From Armigeres subalbatus (taxonomy: Eukaryota > Arthropoda > Insecta > Diptera > Culicidae): DNA of 64,000 nucleotides. The stretch covers positions 422,666,283 to 422,730,282 of the forward strand of contig NC_085140.1 in NCBI RefSeq assembly GCF_024139115.2, read 5' to 3'. Under the pieces are notes generated by a model. It did no database searches. It was given only the letters and a program-made list of their open reading frames with translations, and had not been told where the DNA came from. Position 1 is the first letter of the stretch. Every line of letters begins with the position of its first letter. Below, piece after piece: positions 32,691 through 43,233 of this stretch. The position numbers and the translations under genes are program-made.

Positions 32691-33690
32691 TCAATTAATC
32701 GGCCAAATAGCATTCGGCCAAACGACATTCGTCCAAATGGGGAGAAGGGTCGTTTGTCCGAAACCCATTCGGCCGAAAGCCATTTGGCCGAATACCATTA
32801 TGCCGAACAAACCGTTAGTCATTTGGCCTAAAGGGTCATACGACCCAATGTGACATTTGGCCGAATTGGTTATTAAGCCGCATAAGACATTTGGCCGAAC
32901 AGGACATTTGGCCGAAAGGGTCATACGGCCGAAAGGGACATTTTACCGAACATGTCCTTTAAAAAGTTGGAAATGAGGTGTGAGAAATGAGACGTCTCAC
33001 TTCTCACTCCTCATTTCTCACATCTCGTTGTGAAAAGTGAGTAAGGAGACGTCTTACTACTCCCTTTTCACAGTGAGAAGTGACACGTCTCACTTTTCAC
33101 ACTCTATCACTCTTTTTCAAATGACCTATTGGGCCAAATGTTCTATATAGCCAAATGACTATATAGCCAGTGCTTACTATGTGCAGTAAAAAACATAATT
33201 AACATACACTTGAAAGTGCCTCGCGGATGCAAATCGGATTTTGTTCTATGCGATAAATTACTTTACTCGATAAAAACGTGTTCAGATTTGAGATAATTTA
33301 TCATAGAATGTGCATAAATATTCAATGACCAAAATTCAACTGAATATTGATAGTCTACAGCCGACTATGAATGTGCCTGAAAGTGAGCTGACAAGTGAAG
33401 AAAGGTGGACGTCACCAAAAAATTTCGATTATTTTACATTCTGTCTACGGCCAATTGACCCTTTCGGCCCAATAACCATTTCGGCCAAATAACCCTTTCG
33501 GCCAAATGTCCTATTCGACCAAATGTCCTATTCGGCCAAAAGTCCTTTACGGCCAAATGACCTTTTCGGGCAAATGACTCTTTTGGCCAAATGACTTGCG
33601 GCCTAATTGTCTGTTTGGCCAAATGGTATATTCAGCCAAACAACTTTCGGCCTAGTGGTATTCGGCCATACGGCTTTTCCCCCATGCATT
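32691..33690. repeat. GGCCGAAT minisatellite with an internal mini-foldback
   Basis: Diverged units of ATTTGGCCGAAT in both orientations (32691-32950 and 33120-33670). At 32975-33110 sit GTGAGAAATGAGACGTCTCA and TTCTCACTTCTC-type units facing each other. This repeats the tip order (GGCCGAAT, GTGAGAAG, then inverse) in miniature. 33190-33430 is an unrelated AT-rich insert. Confidence 0.7.
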
Positions 33691-33743
33691 CTTAACCCGT
33701 AACCAGGGCTTTTTTTTACATTTTGAAAGCCATGTACACTGCA

Positions 33744-33803
33744 GTCGGTTTTTACGCGGGGGATACGTTCCGCGTAAATCCCAAAAACCGCGTAAAAAAC
33801 GAC
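33744..33803. repeat. short foldback, TTTTTACGCGG arms
   Basis: GTCGGTTTTTACGCGG and CCGCGTAAAAAACGAC are inverted around GGGATACGTTCCGCG. Confidence 0.65.
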
Positions 33804-33899
33804 TTCACTGAAAACCGATTTTTCGTGTGTTTTACGTGTTTTCCGCCCTTTTTGAAAAACCACGTAGATTTTTTTTTTAATCTTTGTAAATCCCTAAAA

Positions 33900-34320
33900 C
33901 CAATTGACAGACAATTGCATAGTTTCTTTGTTGAGATCACCACGAAACTGCTTTAAACTTGAATTTTGGTCGACCATCTGGATTCCAAAATGGCGTCAAA
34001 TATCGATTTTTCGATTCTGTTCATCCATCTCGATTAACCCATATTGCATGGTTTCATTATTGAGATTTGTACGAAGTTGTGATTTGGTCGGCCAAACTTG
34101 AATTTTGGTCGACCATCTTGGAATCCAACATGGCGTCAAATATCGATATAATAGTCGATATCGATTGATATTCATCCATATTGCATGATTTTATTGCTGA
34201 GATCCTCACGAAATAGCTATTAGCATTAATTTTAGTCCGCCATATTGAATTTTAAAATGACGTCAAAACCGATTTTTGATTTCTGTTCATCGATCTTGAC
34301 CCATATTGCTGCATTGCAGC
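33900..34320 (+). repeat. three tandem copies of a ~130-bp unit
   Basis: Each unit contains CCATATTGCATGGTTTCATT, GAGATxxxCACGAA, CTTGAATTTTGGTCGACCAT and ATGGCGTCAAATATCGAT. The third copy is the most diverged. Confidence 0.75.
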
Positions 34321-34434
34321 CAGCAGACTTTTGCGTGAAAGTATTGGTATCCCAACTAAAATATTCCGCATGATTTTTGTTTTACGAAGACTTTTTAACT
34401 TTACGAGTATTTCAAGTCATCCGGTTAGATTATT

Positions 34435-34792
34435 ATTAATGAGGATGAGCATGAGCATGATGACCGTGTATTTCGTAGTTGCTACTCCGTGATCGACCAG
34501 AACAATCGCAATTGCACAGGGAACCAATGGATGGAAGCATGGGATTTGCTCTCCAACATCAATGTGCACAGTCCGAGAGCTTAAGTATTTTTGGATGGTC
34601 GATAACGGCGCTGGCCACGTCCTCACGGTCTTCGGGGATGGGAAGGAATTGATGATGCAGTCACTCGCCCACTGCAAGCCGAGTACACCACTGCACTCGC
34701 CACGAGTTCCTGCGGAATTTTATTGGAATCTGGGGTTAGGTTTTATGGCAGAGGTTCGTCTTGGTTAACGGGTTGCCAATGTGATAGTAATG
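34435..34792 (-). mobile_element. long tRNA-headed SINE-like element, head missing
   Basis: The reverse complement aligns to 45880-46223 (words TTAACCAAGACG, CTCGTGGCGAGTGCAG, GGCTTGCAGTGGGCGAGTGA and GTGAGGACGTGGCCAG). It ends in a CATGCTCATGCTCATC tail. The tRNA-like head present in the other copies is absent. Confidence 0.7.
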
Positions 34793-34904
34793 AAAGGGCG
34801 GTGTATATTCTTATTGGATGCCGGAAACGAGCTCGTCTCGTCTCAATGTTTCAGAATTCAAAAAGTCCAACGCAGATGTTTAAGGTTCTTCAAGTTGTCC
34901 GAGA

Positions 34905-35200
34905 CCCTCCTTAGCCTTGCGGTAAGACGCGCGGCTACAAAGCAAGACCATGCTGAGGGTGGCTGGGTTCGATTCCCGGTGCCGGTCTAGACAATTTTCG
35001 GATTGGAAATTGTCTCGACTTCCCTGGGCATAAAAGTATCATCGTGTTAGTCTCATGATATACGAATGCAAAAATGGTAACCTGGCTTAGAAACCTCGCA
35101 GTTAATAACTGTGGAAGTGCTTAATGAACACTAAGCTGCGAGGCGGCTCTATCCCAGTGTGGAGCTGTAATGCCAATAAGAAGAAGAAGAAGAAGAAGAA
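34905..35200 (+). mobile_element. SINE Feilai, near complete
   Basis: CCCTCCTTAGCCTTGCGGTA (box A), GGTTCGATTCCCGG (box B near 34966-34979), CTTCCCTGGGCATAAAAGTA, CAGTTAATAACTGTGG and a (GAA)n tail to 35200. It is flanked by the 13-bp duplication AAGTTGTCCGAGA (34892-34904 and 35199-35211). Both pol III boxes are intact. Confidence 0.88.
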
Positions 35201-35296
35201 GTTGTCCGAGAGTTTTTTTTTATTTCTTTATTAAAGAGGCTTGCAGCCCTAGGCTGACTCACCTCTGGAGAGGGAGAACAAGATTGTCCGAGAGTT
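35201..35296 (-). mobile_element. short polyA-tailed retro-insert
   Basis: On the minus strand the insert reads GTGAGTCAGCCTAGGGCTGC ... CTCTTTAATAAAGAAATAA then A's. It has a polyadenylation-like AATAAA, a polyA tail and the duplication TTGTCCGAGAGTT on both sides (35202-35214 and 35284-35296). A similar end occurs at about 19757 in the RTE fragment, so it is probably a truncated LINE 3' end. Confidence 0.75.
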
Positions 35297-35984
35297 CTCC
35301 CTTCGCTGTATACCGGATAGAAGTGATGATCTAGGAATAAATATACTCCTCCTGGGGCAGGCAATATCATTATAAGAAGAAATTATCTCCCTCTTCAGCT
35401 TTTCCGAATAGACGCAATTTTTAAGAAGAAGTTATCTCCTGTTTCGCCTCATACCAAGCATACACGTTTTTTTAACGAAGGCATTAACTCTCACCGAGCC
35501 TTATCTCTCTATATCGCACTCAAAAAGAGATAAGATACCTAGGATCGGATGGGAAAAAAACTATTAACATGTAATAATGTAATTTAGGATAATTGCTAAT
35601 GAATCTTAACCGAGAGTCGCCAAATGGCATTCCGAGAATGACCATTTGGACAATCAAAAAAAGTACTACTATCTAATGTAGTTTTGCAGATAGTTCACCA
35701 CACAGATCACGATCCCTAAGATAAACCTCTCCTGACTACTGCTAACTCGGGAGAGTGCAGATGACTTCTTGGTTTTCATTCAATCGAGTTTCATTACATC
35801 AAATTCCTTCCCAATCCTCGGTTTATCAGCACTCGGACACGGCCGGCGCCAGTATTACCTTACACTGAATTGGATCACAAGTATTTACACACTGAAGATC
35901 ACTAAGCTAAGGTATATAAATAAAATCTAATAGGTTGCAAAGTAACTAATAATTCTGATTCTGACCATATAACGTGTTGGTTTT
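35297..35984. other. no gene recognised
   Basis: 35390-35560 carries two related words (AGAAGTTATCTCC and AGAAATTATCTCC). Nothing else supported. Confidence 0.4.
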
Positions 35985-37160
35985 TATTATGCGGGTTTGC
36001 AGAATCCTGTTGGGCTTTCCAATCAAACAATTTTGGGTTTTCAAACAAAATTGTTATGGGGATTTCGTACGGAGTGCTATAAGGTTTCCTAGTATCATTT
36101 TGGAATTCCGATCGGAGCGTTTTAGACTTCTGAACGGGATTCCTTTTGGGTTCCAAACAGAATTTTTTTAGAATTGCAAACGGAAAGATTGTTTGATTCC
36201 TTTCGAAAAACTAAAAAGATTCCATTCAGAAGCCCAAAATTAATCCATTCTGAAGCCCAAAATGATCCCGTTCGAAAACCTAAATAATTCCATTACGGTA
36301 CACAAAAGATATCCGTTCGAATGGATTTCCGTACAGAATTATGTGAATTATGTGAAGTTTCTGAACGAAAATCTTTTGGGCTTTCGGAAGAAATCACTCT
36401 GGGCTTTCAAAAAAAATCTTTTTGGACTTCTGAACGGAATTCTGATGGGATTCTGAACAAAATCATTTTAGAATTCCGAACGGTCTTCCAAACGGAATCC
36501 TTTTGGACTTTCGAAAGAAATACTTCTGAACGGAATCTTTGTTCGCTTCTGGACAAGAGATTCCTATTACCGAAGCTCCAAAAGGATTTTTTTAGGAAGC
36601 GAATGGAAAACCCAAAAGAGTTCATCCTGAAAGCCAAAAAAGATCCGTTAAGAAAACCAGAAAATCTCGGTTTGTAAACCCAAAATAAGGTCTTTATCTT
36701 GATATCCGAACGAAATTGTTTGGGATTGTGGAAGGAATTCTATGAACACAACTTTTTTGGGCTTCCAAAACAGAATTCTTTTGGATTTCCGAACGGAACC
36801 TTTTTGGATTTCTGAACGAAATTATTTTGGACTTTACTTTCAAACGAATTCCTTTTAGACTTCCGAAAGAAAGGATAGGAAGATGGAAAAGCCATCAGGG
36901 CTTCTGAATGGATTTTTTTTCTGTACAAGGGATATCCTTTTGGGATTCCGAAGCCTAAAAAGATTTCGTTTGGAAGCCAAAAGGATTTTGAGCGCAAAAA
37001 GAGTTCCGTTCGGAAGCCCAAAAAAGTACGAAAGTCCAAAGGTTCTCCGTTTGTTAACCCAAAAGATGTCCGTTCCGTTCCTTAGGTTTCCAAATGGATT
37101 TATTCCTTCTGTGCCTCTCCTCCGAACCGAACTCTTTTGGACTTCCCAACGGATTTTTAT
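35985..37160. repeat. ~24-bp minisatellite with alternating strand blocks
   Basis: Units around TTTTGGACTTCTGAACGGAATCC. Orientation alternates along the array: plus about 36000-36180, minus 36185-36320, plus 36340-36570, minus 36575-36685, plus 36700-36950, minus 36955-37070, plus 37075-37160. The frames seen in it (for example 36321-36677) are repeat-encoded and not genes. Confidence 0.8.
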
Positions 37161-37243
37161 TTGGAAAATCGCGTTAATATTGTCAATTTATGCTAATGTA
37201 ACAACATACATATTGATAACATTATTCAGAGTTTTGTAGTGGA

Positions 37244-37400
37244 ATATCTTCACTCGTCATAAGACGAGATAGTATTATCCCATTTATTTCCACCACTTGA
37301 TTGTAACTTTACAGTAACTTCCAACATACGTATTTGTATCTCAATCTTACTTGTCTTCAGTATCTCATACTGGACTCGACTCACTAACTTTTTAATTATT
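37244..37400 (+). repeat. dispersed repeat, family of 5636/53160
   Basis: GTCATAAGACGAGATAGTAT, CCACCACTTGATTGTAA, ACGTATTTGTATCTCA and CTGGACTCGACT match the reverse complement of 53160-53345. Confidence 0.65.
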
Positions 37401-40141
37401 GAGACCTCGATGTTCTACGTTGTTGAAAAGCAAGATTTTAAGACGCTCTAAAAATAATTAATCAAGATTTTTTATTAATTTTCTAATTTTTGTACCTTCT
37501 TAACTCCATACAGACAAATACAGACATTTTGCTGAGCTGAGATTGATACAGACTTATAAAAATTGTATCTGGCATCCCTGACCAGTAGACGACGCGTCTA
37601 AGTTCGTGATCGCAGCAAACGATGGTTGGCAGTAGCCCTCTGATTTAATAATTCGAATTATCAATACTCTTTGAAAGATAAAGCATTATTATGCATTTTT
37701 CCCGTTTGGCAAGTTTTATTCAGTTAGGAAAATTTAATTCATCCAGTAACCATATGCCAACTGATATAAAAATCATCACATATGAATACGCAAAAAAAAA
37801 CTCCACTCCAAAAAAGCTAACGAATTGTTTACCAAAGGCAGAGAATGTGGTGGTGGAATGGAAAGCAGAAGGCTGAAAAAAAAGCACTCAGTTGAGCAAT
37901 TTTTTTTCTCTTCCACTAGATTAATCCAAGTGAATTTGTTTTACGGTCCCGGAGCTGCTCAATCCATCGTCCTCGTCATCGTCGCTGGCTGGCTGGGTGT
38001 CTGCGTTCCATCATGGGGTTTGCATCTCTGTCTCTCTCGAAACAAACAAACAATCCGACGCAAAAGTTGGAAAATACGTCAGGACAGATAAGCAAATAAA
38101 CCGGGGTGAAATATAATTTGACGATTGGTAAATGGTTCAGGAAAAACAGAAGGGCGCCAAAATATGGCGATGCGGAAAATAAAACAAAATATATACATAG
38201 GAATAGCGATCACGTTTGAAGCGAAAAATGATGGATGATGTTTTAATTTTCCTATTCTGAGACATTTAGCTTCCGAACAATGAAAAATGTCTTCGAAAAG
38301 GGAGAAGCAACAGCAAATGATGTTGTTGCTGATGGGGAAAACGATGATTGGATGCCATCTCCGGGGATTATACAAGAAGCGGATTGAATGCGCTTCATTG
38401 ATGAGAATACAGATGGGAATTACAATCCGATGAGATCACCAAGTTGTTTTGTAGGAGAGTTTGGCAAAAAAAAAGTAGAGCTATGCAAATTTGTATCAAA
38501 TTCTCAATATTCCAATGTTTAATCAACTATAAGTAGAAAAATGTAGTTAGTCGTCTTCATTGTATTGTGTTTGAATCGCATCAGATCCAAATAAGGGAGG
38601 GATCATACTTTTGAAGACATGCCGCTAAACACGCTGCAACAGATTTTATCGAAAAAGGAAATATTTCCAAAATAAACTAAATGGTGCTTGTTTGTACCTC
38701 TCCTCCTATATGAAAACAAGCGGAAACATAACCACAGCTTCAAGATGAAAATTTAAATCGTAAATCTGGGCATTATCGCGTGCTTTTTCATTGGATTACT
38801 CGGAGGCGTTCATTCGTTTAGTCCGACTTGTGCAGATTAGTCCGCTCTCGACTTATTTGTGATTATTATTACGTTCTACTTCCTACCCGGAATCAACAAA
38901 ATAAATTATTTCCGTTTGAAGCGGAAGCAATCGTCAGCAATTCGCATTTATTTGTACGGCATGCAATGCCTGCAATCGTTGGACGACATGCTGTCTGTTT
39001 TTTGGAATCCAGGAATCAGCACGGCCGGATCTGCGCTCTCGTCCAGTCAGTGTAATCAAATAGAATGAATTTAAATAAATTCAATTGCAGTTTGTCAATC
39101 ATGGTCCAATGCTATAGTTGATGTGTCGATGGTTGAAATCCGAGCGATGCATCTAGCAGAGAGTGAAGCGAGAATCTATTTTCGATCTACATGGTGACTT
39201 AATAAATTATGTCTAATAACTATTTAACATTACATCGTTTTCCCTGTCGTTATACTACGATTGAACTAGATTGAAATTGAAGAAGTTGATTATAGCATGA
39301 ATTTAAAGTTCTTAAAAAAATATTGATATAAACTATCTGACACAACAACATGAGTCTCCATCAAAATTGGTATTCTGGTTGATTTTTTTAACATTCACGA
39401 TGAATTTTTTGATTTAGTTCCAAAATTATGTGTTTTTCTCGTTCTTTTTTAGTCTTGTGGAAATTCGCGCCTAGTTTTCTAAAAGCTGTATGTTTATTTC
39501 TGTGTATGTCTATAATTTTCATTATTTTTCAATATTCCATCACAGCAGACTAGATTAACTTAATGATTGGAGTTATCAAATATCAGAAGACATTTCTTTT
39601 AATAAATTTAACATTTATTGATTTTTTCCACAAGCTTTGAAATTTTCATCATTAAGTGAGTCATTTTGTTTTATTTTCAACATTTTCATATTTCCATATT
39701 CAATAACATCTTTTATGGGCGTACGTTCCACCACTGTAGGAAAGGAAAATGTTGTCGAAGCCAGGAGAGGAGAACTGTTTCATCTGGAACCTTAAACAAA
39801 AGAAAACTTACGCCTCCATTATAGAAGGAAGAACACTGGATCATCCTATAATTTGAAGCCTCAATTGCCATTTTGTTCGAAGAGCTAAACTCGGGAATGG
39901 CTTACAGTTGCTAGATAAATTTATTGTTATTGCCTCTTGGTCTGGAATCACAAACACTCGCAACACCAACAGAAACAACAATCAACGATTGGAAAACCGG
40001 AAGCTATCTTTTGTTTGTCTTTTCGCACCTTGATCTGCTTATTTCATCCTGTTTGTGCTATGCCAAGCCATCACGTGCCCCGACTACCGTCGTCGCTTCG
40101 TCGCTGTCGTCGCACAATAGGAAAAAGGAGGTATTTTTGGC
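37401..40141. other. no gene recognised
   Basis: No repeat or gene that I can name. 37930-38045 and 38830-39060 are less AT-rich but show no coding signal I can defend. Confidence 0.4.
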
Positions 40142-40204
40142 CAAAATTATGAATCCTGCAATAAATGGTGGTATTAATCATAAAAACATAGATAGAAACG
40201 AAAA
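40142..40204 (+). repeat. 60-bp segment inverted at 42808
   Basis: ATGAATCCTGCAATAAATGG then TATTAATCATAAAAACATAG is the near-exact reverse complement of 42805-42865. Confidence 0.75.
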
Positions 40205-40330
40205 ATATTTTGTTCGAGCCTTTAATGGGGTATGGGACCAATTTTTGGCATAGTATCGATTTTAGTCATATTCTACAAAACCAACGGAATTTTGTCACTT
40301 TTTTTGGCTTGCAATAACCCCGCTTGATGC

Positions 40331-41752
40331 TGGATAAAATACTACTGGTCATATAAAGGGTTTTACTGTATATTCGTGTCACAGACAAATGGACGCAACA
40401 CAGTTTTCCTAAAATGATCAAAAAGCACTATTAGCTTCTGGTGTTGAAAATTCACTGAATAAAACTTATTAAACCAGCAAAGGAGAGTAGAACAGATTCA
40501 ATTAGCGTCATATTCTGACATCAACGAAATGGAATTTCATTTATTTGATATTTCCATAAGATTTCTTTCATAAATATAAAAACGTATTGTGACAAGGAGT
40601 TATTTAACACACTACTCATCCACCACTTTATGACACGTTATGGTTAAATCTATAATTCGCTTCTATTATGTAGAAAGGTCAAAATTGTAAATTTTGAACC
40701 CCTTCCCTTCTACTGCGTGACGCTTTTTATGTGTTAGTTGATTTTTTCTTGAATTAGGCGCAACGTTAAGACATAACCCTCCCCCTTCAAATGTTATGTA
40801 AATTGTGTTCGTCACCATTTTCAATTGAAGTGGCATTATTGAGTAACTCAGATGAAAATTGAAAAAGAAGAAGTTTACCAAAACACCTGATTAATCCCCC
40901 TAGCGGTAATGTTATCTTTCTCGTACATTATAAGAAAATGTATTTTGGCCATAACTTTTGAGCCCATAGTCCGATCCAGCCTATTTCTAATAGGGAGCAA
41001 TGGAACAACGTTCTCTGACGAATGAAACTCGTTGCGAGTAAATCGGTTGAGTGTAAGTGCCTAAAAAATAGTTAAGATAATTTTTGCTCTCACACATACA
41101 GACATTAACATACACGTACACACAGACATCACCTCAATTCGTCGAACTGAGACGATCGGTATACAACACTATGAGTGTTTGGTCGTTCTTTTTAATGCTT
41201 TTGGAGCTTCTACGTATACTTAGTACACGAGAAAGGCAAAAATAGGCATTTTAAAAAAATCATGTATCTTACAAAGTTGTGAATTCGAGCAGAATTTTAT
41301 TCATGGTCCTCAAAGCTTAAACGTTCAAAAGTATAGTGCATGATGTTTTACTGCGGGGTATTGCGGGGTACCAAACTGTTTTGTTCGTTAAAAACTGCGT
41401 AAAATATGCTTTCACAAAACTACTTAAAACTAAATTCTGGACGGAGCTATTATTACATTATCAAGCCTATTGCATAGATCTGTTTAAGAGCTTTGTAACG
41501 ATATATAAATATGTTACTTTTGAGACGAAAATATGGCGAAACAGTCCGTTTTCCCAAAAACGTAAAATTATATTTCTAGGAGGGGCTAGTTTGAACGCCC
41601 CCCACCCCTCCCAAAAAAATCTAAAAAATAAAAACCGTCCTGATTATAAAAATATAGGTTATAAGCTGTGTATTCATCACATTTTACTCGCTCAAATCGA
41701 AAATTGGCCTTTTGGTAGTTTTGGCCACTCCTTTATATGCTGTCCTATTGTG
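40331..41752 (+). repeat. 1.4-kb non-coding repeat, copy 1
   Basis: Aligns in reverse complement to 48834-50366 from GGATAAAATACT at one end to GGAGTGGCCAAAA/CCTATTGTG at the other. It includes AGGCGCAACGTTAAGA, TCTTTCTCGTACATTATAAG and ATCTGTTTAAxAGCTTT. It contains an extra piece at about 41105-41245 (CACCTCAATTCGTCGAACTG through CGAGAAAGGCAAAA) absent from copy 2 and related to 6237-6340 and 55690-55750. No coding content; class unknown. Confidence 0.75.
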
Positions 41753-42464
41753 CGTCGTCGACGGTTCTTACACTTCATATCAGACAGAGTATTAATGCCA
41801 GCAAGGTCCCAAAGCTGCCAGTCGTTCCGAGCCAAAAGTTACGCCATAGATCTACCTATTCATACCTATTCTGCAGCGTTCCGCATCGATGGGAGATTTT
41901 GAGACTTTCTGTTCGATCATCAAGCAGCGATGAAGCTGCCGCACCGGCGAAATGCGAGAAAACTTTTTTCGCCATTGGGGAGTTGTTGTCGGCCGTGCGG
42001 GAATTGTGTACCGACTGAGTTTCCATTTTCCACGATTCAGCCTGTTTTGAGCTAATCAAGGGAGGAGAAATGACACTCTGCTGAACTTTATTGTGACTGT
42101 TGGGTTCTGATACCTGCAATCGCTGCGCAAACCAATTTAAGATGTCCTTTAAAGATGTAACATCTCCTTTAATCAGTGGAAATTAGATTTACTACTTCAA
42201 ACTAAATTCAACAACAAATATGCATATCTATATCAGATATTATTGGTTAGGAATATTTTGTCCCTTCATAAATTTGGAAATCAGTAATAATGCAAATGTT
42301 AGGGTGGATTACAGCAAATGGAAGGATGAATCGAACTGATGGTGATGATGCCAAAAGTATACTCCTATGCACTTATACTCCTATAGGAGTGGTGTACCAA
42401 AACATATCAAAATGTTCTGCAGTTTGACGAATGCTTTGTTAAGAATAGTATATAAAAACCCTGT
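41753..42464. other. no confident call
   Basis: 41750-42119 is GC-richer. A minus frame at 41856-42119 (87 codons, Ser-rich) recalls low-complexity gag-like sequence but has no diagnostic motif. 42120-42464 is AT-rich. Confidence 0.3.
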
Positions 42465-42535
42465 TCAATCCAATTAGCGGTACTGTTGTCTTTCTCGTAG
42501 ATTATAAAAATAGTATTTAGGTCATAGCCAGTGTG
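42465..42535 (+). repeat. fragment of the 1.4-kb repeat
   Basis: AGCGGTACTGTTGTCTTTCT and the following GTAGATTATAAAAATAGTAT match 40885-40960. Confidence 0.6.
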
Positions 42536-42862
42536 GTAGCGTGAGGTTAGCCGGGTTCAAGAGTACAGAATTCTCAAACCGTGTGGATTTTGCAATGACA
42601 TTTTGCTACCAGACATCCCATACTGCAAAAGATATTCCGGACAACGACAATAACGACACTTCTTTGCAATCTTTCTCTGTAGTTTATAATCTCTTTTGTC
42701 GCTATCTGACGATTTTGATAGACAGGGGCAACCGCATATGTAGTAGGATTTTGACAATTAAATATTTACTATCAAACCAGAGTTTATTTTCTTCTTGGTC
42801 CTCCTTTTCTTTTCTATCTATGTTTTTATGATGAATACCACCATTTATTGCAGGATTCATAA

Positions 42863-43233
42863 TGATGATGATGATACTACCATCTATTGTAGCAAGGCAC
42901 CTGCCGATAGCACTGGCCATATCTAACAAACGATTTGATCATGATTATACTATTGTTTGTATTTCATTAAATTCCTGCATGAATGGCCAAAAATGGGTGG
43001 GGTGGTTCCACAATCAAAGACACATGCGAAGCCACGGGATAAATACAGAATCTCTTTCCAGAAGAAAGTTCGTACATACAATAATATAATCTAGTCCTCT
43101 TTTCCCATATTGACCCAATAGATGGGGAGAAGAGCCCGCCCTTTATCCACGAGATGTTAACAATAGGAAGTTGGCGATTCCACTCTTCTATCCAAATCGC
43201 TTCAATCGGGTGCCCTGATGGTTTTTTTATATA
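42863..43233 (-). mobile_element. LINE-like 3' end with (ATC)n tail, copy 1
   Basis: Direct repeat of 45194-45578 at high identity, ending at the same (GAT)n microsatellite. On the minus strand this is a 3' (ATC)n tail, so both copies look like 5'-truncated retro-inserts. A minus frame (43248-42967) is open here but is broken in the other copy and shows no RT motif. Confidence 0.65.

Larger units (their letters stand above)
28090..33690. mobile_element. composite foldback structure of minisatellites (copy B)
   Basis: Order from the left: TTTGGCCGAATG units, GTGAGAAG units, purine tract, GGGCGTAGCCAGG word, 12-bp array in one orientation, solo LTR, 12-bp array in the opposite orientation, CCTGGCTACGCCC, purine tract, CTTCTCACTTC units, GGCCGAAT units. 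Apart from the purine tracts the order is mirrored. The switch point is near 30806, and once the LTR (about 719 bp with its TSD) is removed the mirrored words sit at similar distances (about 1.64 and 1.71 kb). The arms are the same class of repeat but not base-for-base copies. No coding sequence. Confidence 0.55.

Noticed and set aside
36321..36677. 118-codon frame rich in Lys/Glu/Phe
   Set aside because: Translates the 24-bp minisatellite across a strand flip; no conserved motif.
41336..41902. 188-codon frame as a gene
   Set aside because: It lies within the 1.4-kb repeat; the inverted second copy does not keep the frame open, and no motif is seen.
41856..42119. Gag-like remnant of an LTR retrotransposon
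   Set aside because: Ser-rich sequence only suggestive; no zinc knuckle, protease or neighbouring pol motif.
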